A stretch of 64,000 nucleotides of DNA, from assembly GCA_000711775.1 (NCBI GenBank), contig ARYC01000307.1, forward strand, positions 118,343-182,342. Direction: 5' to 3'. The notes beneath the pieces were generated by a model. It saw only the letters and a list, made by a program, of their open reading frames with translations. It was not told where the DNA came from and ran no database searches. This DNA comes from Oxytricha trifallax. Taxonomy: Eukaryota; Ciliophora; Spirotrichea; Sporadotrichida; Oxytrichidae. The translations under genes and the position numbers were made by a program. Below are positions 31,098-44,100 of the stretch, piece by piece; the stretch's first letter is position 1; each line of letters starts with the position of its first letter.

Positions 31098-32424
31098 ATG
31101 GAGTCTATTAGAGTACAGTAAGTATATAACCTACTATAATTCAATATCTTTGACAATCTCTAAATATTTCTGTAGATTTGAGAGAGAACTCAAAGCTAAA
31201 CTTTAACAAAAATCAACTGCTCACAGCACTGAAGAGAACACACTTCTTAAGGCATTCAAATATTTCGATTTGGATAATAATGGTAAGTGTTATTCAATGT
31301 TTAAACGGAATTTTCGCACTTTGTGATGAGATATTTCCATGATCAACATATTGGTTTAAAGGCTTTCGAGCTGATGTCTGCTATTATTTATCTCGAAAAT
31401 TAACTCAAAATTTATAGGAACTTGTGAGCCTGAGGAATTCAAGAAGGCAATTGAAAAGATTGGTGTTACTATCCCTTCTTAGAAGGACTTGAATATGTTA
31501 TTCAACTACTACGATTCAGATAAAAGTGGCGCACTTGACTACAAGGAATTCACATAAATTTTATTAGGAGGCAATGGCAATGAAATGGAGAGAAAATCTC
31601 AACAATATGGTGCTGGAATCGGCTATAAACCAGTTGTATAGAGCTCATCTTAAGATTCACAAAACTTTTAAGAGATTCTTGGAAAAGTTAAAGTTAAGTT
31701 GGCTAGCAGAGGTGCTAGAGGACTTATCGGAATGGGCAAACAATTTAAGATTTTCGATGATGACAATAAATAAGATGGCTTTTATGAATAAATCTACTAT
31801 ATAATATATATCTTCTGTAAATAGCAGATCTTTAGATCAATATGAATTCAAGAAAGCCATGAAAGAGTAAATGCTCAATTTAACTGATTCAGAAATCCTA
31901 TCTCTCTTCAATGCTTTTGACAGAAATAGAGATGGCACTATCGACTACGATGAATTCGTTAGAGTTTTAAGAGGTCCAATGTCAGGTTTTAGAAAGAAGT
32001 TGGTCGCATAAGCTTTCAAAAAGATTGATAGAGATGGGAGTGGAGTTGTTGACTATAATGACATCAAGGATATCTACAATCACGTATTATTTTTAAAAAG
32101 ATTTATGGAATTCATTTAACTAGAAACTTAATTTGGTTAATGCCAAGAGACACCCAGATGTTATCCAAGGAAAAAAGACTGAAGAGGACATTTTACTTGA
32201 ATTCTTGGAAACTTTCGAAACCCATCACAACATCTGCAATTCCGAAGCCCCAGATCACGTCGTGACACTTGAAGAATTCGAAGAGTACTATAACAACATC
32301 TCAGCTTCGATTGATAACGACTAGTACTTCGAGCTTATGATTAACAATGCCTGGAAAATGAACGAAGCTGACAGAAACTATCAAAAGGGATGGGCTGACA
32401 AGGGTGACACCTCCAATTAGAAAA
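31098..32424 (+). CDS. calcyphosin-like EF-hand protein, domain 1
   Basis: ATG 31098. Introns at 31118-31175 and 31283-31417. IESs at 31769-31823 (pointer AATA) and 32081-32141 (pointer AAT) are inferred from frame. Four EF-hand loops are visible: DLDNNGTCEPEEF, DSDKSGALDYKEF, DRNRDGTIDYDEF and DRDGSGVVDYNDI, separated as in calcyphosin. This is followed by the conserved KRHPDVIQGKKTEEDILLEF and EEYYNNISASIDNDQYFEL tail. Calcium binding is expected. The frame continues toward the next repeat of the same domain, so this is probably the first of three units of one long protein. Confidence 0.8.
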
Positions 32425-32830
32425 AATTATTTATAATTTCCAAAGAATAATTAAATAACCAAGAATAATAATATTAAATAATTTGCTTACTTTAAATGTT
32501 GTTAAATTGATATATACCATATATTGAAGTATAAAAAATATGAGACTATGTATTTACTAAAATTATTTAAAACTTTTAAGTCTAAATTAAATTGATTAAT
32601 TAAACAAATTTTAAAGAACAAATAATTAAGTTAATATAAAGAACAATTATAAAATAAAGATACAAGATAATTTATTAAAAAAACTAATGGTGAGTAAATT
32701 TAAATTATTTTAATTTTGTTTTAAATCCAAGCATTTTATTACAAAAAATGACCAAAAATAAATTTATACTTAACTTGAACATATATTGAATTTTTAAAAT
32801 AGATTGTCTGCTAAAATATTGGAATTTTCT
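32425..32830. other. AT-rich IES between calcyphosin units 1 and 2
   Basis: No coding frame. Pointers were not identified with confidence. If units 1 and 2 are separate genes this is an intergenic spacer instead. Confidence 0.5.
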
Positions 32831-32834
32831 TTAA

Positions 32835-33940
32835 ATGGTAAGAATCTTCAATCCTCTGCAAATGCAGCAAGAAGCAACAATCAAAGACCAACAACTACTG
32901 CAAGTCAAAGAGGCGGCAATGGAGCCAGTCATTTCTAAACTTCAAACCAAGCCACTTATGGCGCCACTGGTCAAGCTTCATCCAGAACTTCTTAATATGG
33001 TGGCTCGCAAAGAGGCACCAAGAAAGAGGAGGATGCAGCCATTGGAAAACTTAGATCTAAACTTGGACAGAGAGGTGCTAGGGGCTTCATCGGTATGCAA
33101 AAGCAGTTCAAGATTTAATTTATTAAATAACGAAATGGAACATAAATTTAATTTTTTATTAAATGGAGAGAAATTAATTTAATATTAATAACTAGATCAT
33201 TGACGACAATAATTCACGTACTATTGATATGTCTGAGTTCAGAAAAGCTATTAAAGACTTCAAAATTGATTTAAATGAAAGTGAAATACAAATAGTCTTC
33301 ACATTATTTAAAATTATTAATTAGTTACTCTATATTTCATATGTTTAATCACTATAATAAGTCTTCAATGCATTTGATAGAGATGGCAGTGGAGAAATCG
33401 ACTATGACGAGTTTGTAAGAGGAGTTAGAGGCCCTATGAACCAATTCAGAATAAAGATTGTTAAGGCAGCTTTCAGCAAGCTTGATAAAGACGGAAGTGG
33501 TGTAATTGACATGAATGATATCAAGGGAGTATACAATTAATAAACCACAATTTGTATTCAATTTTACTTACTCAAAGATATTAATGATTAAATTTATAAT
33601 AAAAACTACTATTGAATGCCTCCAGACACCCAGATGTGAAATCAGGTAAGAAATCTGAAGATGAAGTGCTTGGAGAGTTCATTGAAACCTTCGAAACTCA
33701 CCACAATTTAGGAGCAGGCAAATCCAGAGATAGAGTTGTTACAATGGAAGAATTCCTTGAATACTACAACAATGTCTCAGCATCATTATTTAAATGTTAA
33801 AATATCATAAATTAGTCTCTGCATCAATCGACAACGACAATTACTTCGAATTGATGATGATTAACGCTTGGAAATTGCATGGTGATGCCACTAGAAAGCC
33901 AGGTTGGACTAATGTCGCCAAGAAAGATCTCTACTAAGAT
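32835..33940 (+). CDS. calcyphosin-like EF-hand protein, domain 2
   Basis: A Ser/Thr/Gln/Gly-rich linker leads into KLGQRGARGFIGMQKQFKI. IESs are removed at 33115-33197 (AGAT), 33302-33367 (AGTCTTCA), 33538-33617 (AAT) and 33786-33826 (GCATCA), all in frame. EF loops: DDNNSRTIDMSEF, DRDGSGEIDYDEF and DKDGSGVIDMNDI. The unit ends in the same ASRHPDVKSGKKSEDEVLGEF and YYNNVSASIDNDNYFEL blocks as unit 1. Close similarity to units 1 and 3 indicates internal tandem duplication. Confidence 0.8.
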
Positions 33941-34014
33941 ATAAAATAAGATCAATTTTGTAAAACGTAGTATATCTTGTAAACCTTTGATTTTTGCTAA
34001 TATTTATTAATTAA

Positions 34015-35051
34015 GAAGGTGGTTACAACGTGACTAGAAGTGCACCATTCGGAGTAGACAAAGAACCAACAAGCTACGCCACCAATTTAAGACCACAAAC
34101 TCAGCAATCATCCTATCAAACTCAAAGCATGCCATGTGCTGGGTCCAGTGCTTGGGCTTAAAAGACCGACGGTATCTCTGGTAATGTCAAGGGAGCTAAT
34201 CCATAGGCAGATATGACTTACTCTGAACAATATTCTAATCAAATTTAATCTTTTAATCTTGGTTTAACTAATATTTTGAAATTAATCGTCGATTTTTAGC
34301 ATGCAATAACTTCTAGATACTTTCTCTGAGAAACTAGCAAGCAGAGGAGCCAGAGGTATAATCGGTCTCCAAAGACAATTTAAAATCTTCGACGATGATC
34401 ATTCTCACGACTTAGACGAATATGAATTCAGAAAAGCAATCAAAGACTTCAGAATCAATATCTTGGACAAAGACATCCGCAGACTTTTCGATATCTTTGA
34501 TAGAGACAGATCAGGCAAAGTGAACTACGATGAGTTCTTAAGAGGAGTAAGAGGTGAAATGAATCAATTCAATAGTTTATAATGAGAGAGTGAGCGAATG
34601 TATCTTAATGATGAGTGCTATAAAACTAATTATTTAAAGTAGATTCAGAAGAAACATTTGCTAAAAAGCATTCAACATAATGGACAAAGACAGAAGTGGC
34701 GTCTTAAATATAGATGATATCAAGGGAGTTTACAATGCAAAGAAGCACCCAGATGTGATCCAAGGCAAGAGAACTGAAGATGAAATTCTTGGAGAGTTCC
34801 TCGACACCTTCGAAGCTCACTACGCCCTAAATGTAAGTTTTAATTAATTAATTGTGTAACTTTTATCAATTTTCTTTCTATAGCATGAAAATTCAAGAGA
34901 CGGTCAAATCTCATTAGATGAATGGATGGAATACTACAATAATGTGTCAATGAGCACTGATGATGACAAGTATTTCGAAGTCATGATGAATTCAGCTTGG
35001 AACTTAGACAAGTCAAAAGTCACCAAGAAAGGATGGGGTGGAGAAGTATGA
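34015..35051 (+). CDS. calcyphosin-like EF-hand protein, linker and domain 3
   Basis: The linker GGYNVTRSAPFGVDKEPTSY precedes a third unit starting KLASRGARGIIGLQRQFKIF. EF loops include DDDHSHDLDEYEF, DRDRSGKVNYDEF and DKDRSGVLNIDDI; the first has lost spacing of a canonical loop. An unresolved IES lies near 34575-34655. A GT-AG intron is at 34833-34883. TGA at 35049. The unit is more diverged than units 1 and 2. Confidence 0.75.
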
Positions 35052-35350
35052 ACTATTATTGCTAGCTTTATTCACAATTTTATTAAGCATTTTTCTTCTA
35101 TCAACAAGCTAATTTATTTAAGATTTAAGAAAAGAAAAATCATGCAAATTTTGCAATTTAAGTCCTTAATACTTAAAAATTACCTACTTTTAGTTAAAAT
35201 GGGAATTTAAAATTGATCTTTTATATAAAATAAATTAAAGCTTAAAATTTTAGGACATTATTTTATTTATCCTTAACACCAATCAATTATTAATTAATTG
35301 ATTATTTCGAATAATTAAAGTCGTCAATAAAGTTAATTTAATATAAAATA
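35052..35350. other. intergenic AT-rich spacer
   Basis: No gene or repeat seen. Confidence 0.55.
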
Positions 35351-36625
35351 ATGGCTCTCAACATGTCTCAGACTCTATATAATCCAAGTGATCATAAATG
35401 GAAGACACCATAGCAAGTTAGGTCGCTTTCCCTACCAAACATCCCTAATAAGAAATATATGGAGGTAAGCAACAAGCTGCATATTACTTGAAATTTGAAA
35501 GTGCAAGTTTTAATGAAGAAATTTATAGATAGTGAAGGAAATAGTGAAGGGAGATTATGTACATTGCTTGCACAGCTGGATCGCAAGTCTCAGTGAATAA
35601 CATAAAAGAGTAAGATATTTACTAAAATTTACCCATTTATTCTAAATAACTTATTTCTAGGGTCTTAGAGTAGTTGAGAAGATTATTGAAATTAAGGGAG
35701 CTAAGAGATTCAAACAAAGAAACACTTCTCAAAATAAAGCTGGTGCTTCCTTAGACCTCGTAAATTTAAAGTATGATGATGCTTAAAAGGAGTTCAGGAA
35801 GATGACCAACACCACTCATTACGCTTAATTCTATGGAATGAAACCGAAAGCTTAAGAAGATTATGAGATACTCAAGTTTAAGAGACTTTCTGAGCTGCAA
35901 ATGGCCACGATTATAAAGCCACACATTACGCAATTCATTGAAAATTGGATTAGAATCAATGATCAAGAGGAATATACAGGTGCTTTGTATTAGACTTTGA
36001 GAGAAATTTATACTGTAATCAGAAACCAATAACCCCCAAAGACCCTAGTTTAACAAGATTTCATACATGTCAAGTTGGATCCTAATGCCAGAGCTCCCAG
36101 ATATGATAAACTAATTCTTTAACATAAGGGGAAGAAAGTTGTTGAGAAATAAGAAGTTGATTTGGAGCAAGAGATGTCTACTCTGAAAAGATTGAATCTT
36201 TCGATTAATCGCAAGAAATAAAATCTTAAGTTTAAGTTCCCAGAGCCTCTCTTTGACCCTAAACAGTTTAAGCAGTCGTTCTTTTCTGGTCATGGAAATA
36301 TCACTGGGTTTTGTGACTTGAATGATCCTAAACTTACTGATTATCAGGAAACTTTCAAAGGCAAGCAAATTATTAATAAGTTTGACAGAGTTATAATACA
36401 TTTTAACGCTAATTTCATTTAATTAGTGATTAAGAAATTTTAATTTGCTTAGTTTTTAAATTATAAGAGAGACTTTCACACATCAATATGCGGTGGAGGA
36501 GTTATCCCAGATCCAGCTTCTATGGGTAAGACTACACAGAAGTTTGAAAATTACAAGAGTGAATTGAAGACCATTACACAAAGATTCTTAAGAACTGCTC
36601 AAAATTCTATGGAATTTAGATCAAG
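35351..36625 (+). CDS. unidentified protein of about 370 residues
   Basis: ATG 35351. Two GT-AG introns (from 35464 and from about 35611 to 35660) are inferred because they link MALNMSQTLYNPSDHKWKTP to the long frame beginning GLRVVEKIIEIKGAKRFKQ. The body is basic and helical (EILKFKRLSELQMATIIKPH; TLKRLNLSINRKKQN), and later FHTSICGGGVIPDPASMG. No domain recognised. The frame is clear to 36625, where a GTAACC donor-like site occurs. The true end was not found in the following AT-rich sequence. Confidence 0.5.
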
Positions 36626-37207
36626 GTAACCAATATCTTTCATCCTTTTATTCTAATTTTTATAGTCATTAAAATTACTGAGGAAAATAAAATTTATTAA
36701 TCTAAATTTATTGACATTATAAAAGTAAGATTAATTAGAGGGGAAACCTAGTAAAGAAAACTTAAAATTTATTTAACTTAATTCTATAATATGGCAAAAA
36801 ATATAGTAAAATACACAAAACAAAGCCTTTCCTTATGTTGAATTAATACTATAGTCTAAACAATTTTGATATAAAAAATAAATCTTTTAGTTATGAGTAA
36901 ATCAATAAAAATTTATTAAATTTTTTCATATGTTTTCTGGCATTATCTATGTTTATAAAAAGATATATTGCTAGCCTTGATTCTGAATATAAATAGAATA
37001 TTTATATACAGTTCAAGGCATCTCATTAAATATTTTAATTGAATGTAGATAATCCTTGACTATATTTATTTACATAAATTAAAAGAAATTTGATTTGTAA
37101 ATTGCTCAACTTTGATATTCATAAGATTATTTTTAATTTATTTTCATTATTATTAATATACTTCTAGTATTAATAATTGTGAATTAATTTAGAATAATAA
37201 AACAAAA
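36626..37207. other. AT-rich non-coding stretch
   Basis: About 580 bp without a supported frame or repeat; may include the last exon of the upstream gene. Confidence 0.5.
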
Positions 37208-37949
37208 ATGTTCTAACTTGTTAATTTTGCAAAGAACAAGCTTTATCAAAGCTCTGCAAAGAGTCTTATTACTAGTATTATATAACATTTATTTATATAT
37301 TTTCAGGCACTAGAGCTTTCAGCGGTGGTCATGGACACGAAACTCATATCGAAGGCAGAGTAAAAGTCACAGATAAAATGTAAGTATGAGACATCAATTA
37401 ATCGAAAAAGCAATGCTGAATCTCTCTTTTGCTTTTAATGATAAAATTGCTATAGTATTTGGGTCAATATTATTCCACCTGATGGTATTCCAAGAAGAAT
37501 AGCAGGTTATAATGACGAAAGTTTGCTTGACGCTATTTCAAGACATCAAGTTCCAGGCATTTTCCGTAAGCAATTTAGTCCCTATTTTGTACTTTTTATC
37601 AAACTCAATGCATTAAATTGATAAAATTAATCATTTCTATATAGCTGAGTGCTAGGGAGGTGATAACGAATTGCGAGCACATCACGTTCCAGTAGATTAC
37701 TACACTCATGGAGTAGGTTGCGGTCAATGTCAAGTTGTTGTTGCAGACCCTCACTTCGATCAATTGAACAAAGTACTCTCATTCGAAGAATTGAGACTGC
37801 TGAGAAGTCCCACTGGGCTTGCTACAAACAGTAGACTTGCTTGCTGCGTAAGACTCACTCCCAATCTCAATGAGATGATTTGCATGGTTGGACACAATAG
37901 ATAACAAACTGGAGAATTCTTTACAGGTACCGACCCAGAAGCTTTCTGA
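37208..37949 (+). CDS. mitochondrial ferredoxin-like protein (possible complex I ferredoxin)
   Basis: Four exons (37208-37262, 37307-37379, 37456-37565, 37645-37949) joined by GT-AG introns. The N-terminus MFQLVNFAKNKLYQSSAKS resembles a mitochondrial presequence. The fold follows 2Fe-2S ferredoxins: GYNDESLLDAISRHQVPGIF, then GVGCGQCQVVV, then a distal SRLACCVRLTP motif. The usual C-x5-C-x2-C start is reduced: the first cysteine position is occupied by Tyr, leaving CxxC plus CC. This recalls the modified ferredoxin bound to complex I in ciliates and plants; that assignment is inference. Confidence 0.7.
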
Positions 37950-38148
37950 AAACACAAATCGCATTTATAGATAGAAGCAATATGTTTGTGATTTAAATGT
38001 GCTTGATGCTACACTTGAGTCATGAATAATATGCTGTTGTTTATGCATTGATTTAATGCTAAAATTATTTAAATTTTCTAATATGCTTAAAAAGTTACTT
38101 AAATCACTTTAATATGCTTGTTATTTATTAAATTGTTTAATATCAAAT

Positions 38149-41100
38149 ATGGACACAGAAGATAAGTTGAGAATCGCTATCATCAATCCTGATAAGTGCA
38201 AACCCAAGAAGTGCAAGCAAGAATGCAAAAAAACTTGCCCCATTAATAAGACAGGAAAGATCTGCATTGAGGTTGCCCCAACTTCCATTATATGTTTTAT
38301 TTCAGAAGTATTGTGTATTGGATGTGGTATGTGTGTAAAGAGATGTCCATTTGAAGCCATCAAGATTATCAATTTACCCAAGGGATTGACCAATTAAGTT
38401 ACCCATAGATATGGTCCTAACTCATTCAAGCTCCATAGATTGCCTCAACCTAGATCTGGTCAAGTATTGGGATTAGTGGGAACTAATGGTATTGGAAAGT
38501 CAACTGCTTTGAGAATCAAGACCCCAATACCCTTTCAGTAGTTTGATTGAGTTTTTGATTGATAAAAGTAGACTATTAATGCATATTTTATTAGGGTTTT
38601 ATTAGGGTTTATGTAGGGGTTTAATGTTTAAATATTTTTAATTTAAGTGAGTATATCGAGGTTTTGGGTCAGTTTATGAAAGTGAGTATATAGATATATT
38701 GTTTAAGTTGCGTTATGAATGCGATGATTATAGTGATCAACTCAGACCTATTCTAAATTACACATCTATTGCAAGACTGCTCCATAAATCTCCTGCTACT
38801 GTTAGGTCACACTGTCTATTAGCATTGAATTTAAAGAGATAGCATCTTAATTCTAAGCCTAAAAGACTTTTAAAATTCTAGTAGCATCATATCGATTATC
38901 TTATTAATGATAAGACTCTAAAATACTGGGCTCATTGCTCTCTGGCTGAGAGGGCTGTGATGTTTCATAGCCAATTTCCTGAGTTACACATCTCTGCATA
39001 ATACATAGCGAATATCTATAAAAAGAATGGTATATCTTACAAGACAGTCAATCGCATTAAGAGAGTGATCGACTTTAATGTTCCATTTTATAAGGATAAT
39101 TTAAATTATATATTCGATTAAATGCAGAGGGCTTAAGAGCATAATATAAAGTTCATACATGCTGATGAGGCAGTATTCACGTTTAATACCTTCATATCGA
39201 GGTCTTGGTATATGAGGTACAGCAACATAGAAGTTTATGATCAAAAGGTTAAGGTATAAACTCATGCAATCCTTGGTGGAATCAGTGAAGATAGTGGGCT
39301 TGGGACTTATGTTATCCACCCTCGCTCTATTAAGACTGAATAATATATTAAATTTTTGCAATAGCTAAGAGATAAGTATGCTGAATAAGAAATTATTCTG
39401 TTTTTTGATAACTTATCAGTTCATAAAACTAAAGACTCAAGGAAAGAATATGAAAGGCTAAACATAACACCTGTATTAATGTTCCTTATAGCCCTCAATT
39501 CAATGGAATTGAACTATATTGGGGCCTACTAAAAGGCCACTACAAGAAACTTCTGCTCTATCATTCTGATGCACGATCTGAAGATAGATACAGTAGATTT
39601 TATTAAGAGTGCTGCTAAAAGAGTCAGCGATGATAAAGCAAAAGTATGCGCAAGAGAAGGGAGATTTTGTGTTTATAAATAAGTTTTAGATTTAAACGAA
39701 TGAATAAGTTCACATATTAAATTTGCCCGTAAAGGGATTTGGCTTCTCTTTCTTTTCTTCCTCTTAAGGCTTGCTTGGGCCCATGTTTCTTCTCTTAGTG
39801 CCAGCCCCTGCATCTATGTTCATCTCGTCTGGCTTTTAGAAATCTTTGAAGAGTCTCTTACTCAATTCATGCTTTACTCGAGACTTTCTCTCTCTCTGTT
39901 TAATTTGCTGCGCTCTTTCATCAAGTATATAGCAGTACCAGGTTTTTCTATAAAGTTAGAAAGGTAAGATTAATAGAGAGAATGGATGCTTCTGCAGTTC
40001 CTACAATCAGGAGTCACTGATTTTAACTCCCTGCTTCTCTTTTTCTTCAGGAGAGATGCTTTAGCGTTTCTTGTGAGCTTCTTAAATTACTTCATTCAAG
40101 TACTCAGTTTTCAGAGTTGCAAGAACACCAAAGAAGAAGTTTCTCTCTGGCAACTTATTAGAAAGTTGTAGCTTTGATGGAAGGTAGAGAGCAACATCTG
40201 GATCACTCATAGCATCATCATAGATGTTTGTTACTGAGATCTCAGGGTAGTTAAGTATCTCGATCATTCTGATTTCATTAGACTTAAAAGCTTTTTTGTC
40301 TATACTCAATAAGGCTTTTAAGAATGAGATTTTAGATCCCTCATAAGTTGGCAAGAACGATCCAACTATAATGGATTTATTAATCTTACTTTAGAACTTA
40401 CCTTGTTATACCAAGTACCTATAGAGATCCTCTTTACTTCGATATTTTCCTATTAAATCTTGAGATTAAGATATCTTAATTGCATCATTCATAGACTCCA
40501 TCTTGCTTCCTCTTTCTAGAAATGTTAATGAAATTTAAAATTATGGATATCCATTCTAAGTTTATTAAAATCTTACTACTAAATAGGGAGGACCTACTGG
40601 AGGTCAACCTTGAAAAGATATACGGAGAAGCATTGAAAAACTTGCTCCAAGTTTCACAGATTGATTTCCATTTTTATCAATCTATCTCCATTAAATTGCT
40701 CCTAATAATGTTTAATTATTTTAGGAGGTCCTCCAAATTAAGTTCAAACTTGATTTGGAGGACCTCCTAGAGAAACAAAACTTCATTAGGAGTATTTTAA
40801 TTTACTAAAACGAATAAAATTCTCATAAAATATGTCAACTTACAGTCTTCTATGGTTATTTAATTTTCTTACCTCTCAGCAAAGAATCTACCATAGTGTC
40901 TTATACTCTACTATTATAGTTTATCAAGGTATATTTTATCATTATTATAATAAAAAATATCAGTAAACTGAGCGCTAACCTTTTGAGAAGAGCAGCATTG
41001 CTGGGGTAAAGTCAACAAAAAATATCATTCCAGCAACCAAGAGAAGTAGAGATCAAAGACGCTTGTACTAAGTGGGAGCCTACTTATGACAACATGACCA

Positions 41101-44100
41101 GTCTAGCTTTGAAATTTAAATATAAATTGAGTAGCATGTCATCATAGAAGCTGTGCAAATTGAGGAGGAGGTTAAAAAACCCACCATAGAGCATTAATCA
41201 TTACAAGCCAAAGTATACTATTAATGTAAGGAATGCAATATAGTTTTCCTATACAAGTCAACTTACAAGAGACATTTTAGAGATATACACAACGATATGA
41301 CTCGGTTATATCTAAAGCATTAGAAGAAGGATGGGAAATATATCTGTGAGTTCTGTGAGAAGCCATATTCTCATACAAGAGACCTCAAAGTGCACTTAAA
41401 GAAAAAGCACAATCAAAGTTTTTTTTTATTCATGAATGTACAGGAAAAATATTCCTATAAAAAAGATGATCGATAAATCCTGCTGAGTCTCTTAGAGTTG
41501 AGGTAAAGATTTAAGTCAAAATGAATAAAGCAGTCAAGAACTTTCCAGTCTCTGAGATCAATAAAATCATGGTTAAAATAGAGGCAATAAAGATTCCCAT
41601 ATTAAAAATTATTGACATAGATTCTTGCCTAGAAAGCTACTTCACTCTTGAGGATAAAGTAGAGAAGAGATTCATCACTGATGACTAATATGCCTATAAA
41701 ATATATCCATTCAATTACTTCGTTGCTGATGACAAGTTCTATATGGAATTGCTAATGAGTATTATACTCTATAACAGGCAAAGTTTAGAGAGGGCAAGCA
41801 TATTAGCTCGATGCTATACTACTTGGAAAAGATCATGTTGCATTTAGACTTCTTCTCCTCGAGATGACTTACAGAGAATTTTTTTTCTGACAAAAGATGC
41901 CAAAGATAAATTGGCTAGATTGTGCAGCAAATAGTTGAGGGTATTGAAGAGCTTCACAAGCTTGGCTATGTTCATAGAGACTTAAAGCCTGAGAACATTA
42001 TGATGGACATTCAACCTCTTAGAGTTTATATTAACGATTTCAACAGAGCTCAAAGAGTGCAAGCCTCTGCATAAGGAAATGTATACGGTACTCATGCCTA
42101 TTTCCCAGAGAGAGAGGAATGGAGAGATGGAGACACTTAGTTGAATACTGGGCTCTAGCAGTAATAATAATAGAGAGTGACATGCCAAGAAACGATTACT
42201 TTAGCTGCAGAGGTGAGAGAGATTCTAAGTAAAGAATCAAGCTTTATCTCGATAAAAATAAAATAAATGGAGGTCTCAGAGAGCTTGCATACTCTACTAT
42301 TATCAAGCCAAGCTAAGAGAATTAAATCACAATAGAAACAATCAAACAGCAACTTAGAAAGATAAAATTCAAAGAACTACCACATGACTCTAAGCTTATG
42401 TTTGTGTGAAATATTTAAATAGCTCGCTTGCTATACTCACTTAAATTACTAATATTTAAAATTAAACCCCTACATAAACCATAATAAAGTATGCACTAAT
42501 AGTCTACTTTTATCAATCAAAAACTCAATCAAACTACTGAAAGGGGTTTTGTGGTTTTAATCTTGAGTGGAAATATAAAGCCAAATCTTGGTAGATATGA
42601 GAACCCTCCTGAATGGAAAGAGATCCTTAAATTCTTCAGAGGAAGTGAATTGTAAAACTATTTCACAAAGATGCTCGAGAATAACATGAAAGCTTTAATT
42701 AAGATCCAATATGTAGACTCCGTAGCCAAGTCAAAGGCAGCTCAAGGTATCGTTGGAAAGCGTTTGTAAGCAGTTGATAAGAGAGGACTCTTCTAACACG
42801 CAGTAGAGATGCTTGACTTATAGAGTATTTTAGAAAGAGAAATTGGCTAACTTTCAGGAGGAGAATTGCAAAGATTTGTTATCGCTATGACTAGTTTGTA
42901 AAGCGCAGATATATACATGTTCGATGAGCCAAGTTCTTATTTGGATGTCAAGCAGAGACTTAAGGCAGCTAGAATGATCAGATCTCTTCTCACACCAGAG
43001 AATTACGTTATTGTTGTTGAGCATGATTTGTCAATTCTCGATTACATGTCTGATTTTATCTGCTGTCTTTATGGTCAACCAGGTGCTTACGGAGTTGTTA
43101 CCATGCCATTCTCAGTCAGAGAAGGAATCAATATTTTCTTGAGTGGTTTCGTCCACACTGAAAATATGAGATTCAGAGATGAGGAATTGTGATTAAATTT
43201 ACTCATGAATAAGTTACAGTTATTTATTATTTGCCACTATTGTCCGCCCATTTTATTTTTATTATTTAGGGAATTGACTTTCAAGGTATCTGAATCAGAA
43301 GAAGAGAAAGCATAATTAGGAGGCCACGAAAAGAAAGCTCACTATAAATATCCCGCCATGTCAAAAACAATGGGAGAGTTTTAGATTAATGTTGAAGCTG
43401 GTACATTCTCAAACTCTGAAATCGTTGTTATGTTGGGTCAAAATGGAACAGGTAAAACAACACTCATTAAGATGTTGGCTGGTATCCTCAAGCCTGATTA
43501 AGAAGATGTTGAAATCCCACAGCTAAATATCAGTTTGAAGCCACAAACCATTGCACCTAAGTTCGAAGGTACTGTCAGAGAACTTTTGTATACTAAACTT
43601 TCAACTATATGGGAAGCTCCACTCTTCAAGACTGAAGTTACCTAGCCACTCTAACTTGAACCACTCCTTGATAATTGGGAAAAATGAATATAAATAAGAA
43701 ATATAAATAAAATATAGAAAATATAAAATTATTTATGCTAATAAGTCTCAATCGAAGTTTATTCATAATGAAAATTTAAAGATGAAAGGAAAAGGATCTT
43801 CTTTATTAAATAACTTATATTTTCTCATAGAATAATCATGTTCAAGAGCCCATTTTTTGGTATAATTAATCAAGATATAAACAATTAAAATTATGAAAAA
43901 CTGATAATGTTTGAATCCATCTACTTAGCTAAATTGAAAAATTAAAAAAATCCATGAATGATAATATTTTAAATTAAAATATTCTTAATTAAACATTATG
44001 AAATAACTCTATAATAGATGCAGCAAATTAATTAATCCACTGTATGCTACAGAGAAAATAAATGGAACTTTTCTTAAATTAATTATTAGAAAATAAGTCT

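Larger units (their letters stand above)
38517..42558. mobile_element. TBE transposon (4.0 kb) inside ABCE1
   Basis: Left end CAAGACCCCAATACCC and right end GGGGTTTTGTGGTTTT are decayed C4A4 repeats within long inverted terminal repeats (TTTCAGTAGTTTGATTGAG and onward on both sides). Target duplication AAT at 38514-38516 and 42559-42561; the terminal G is missing on the right. Gene order 42-kD (+), 22-kD (-), 57-kD (+), the mirror of the 8.1-kb copy. All three genes are damaged. Same subfamily as the TBE at 62601. Confidence 0.96.

Noticed and set aside
43190..43276. GT-AG intron in ABCE1
   Set aside because: A 7-bp direct repeat GGAATTG flanks it, and IES excision gives the family length exactly while splicing adds two residues.
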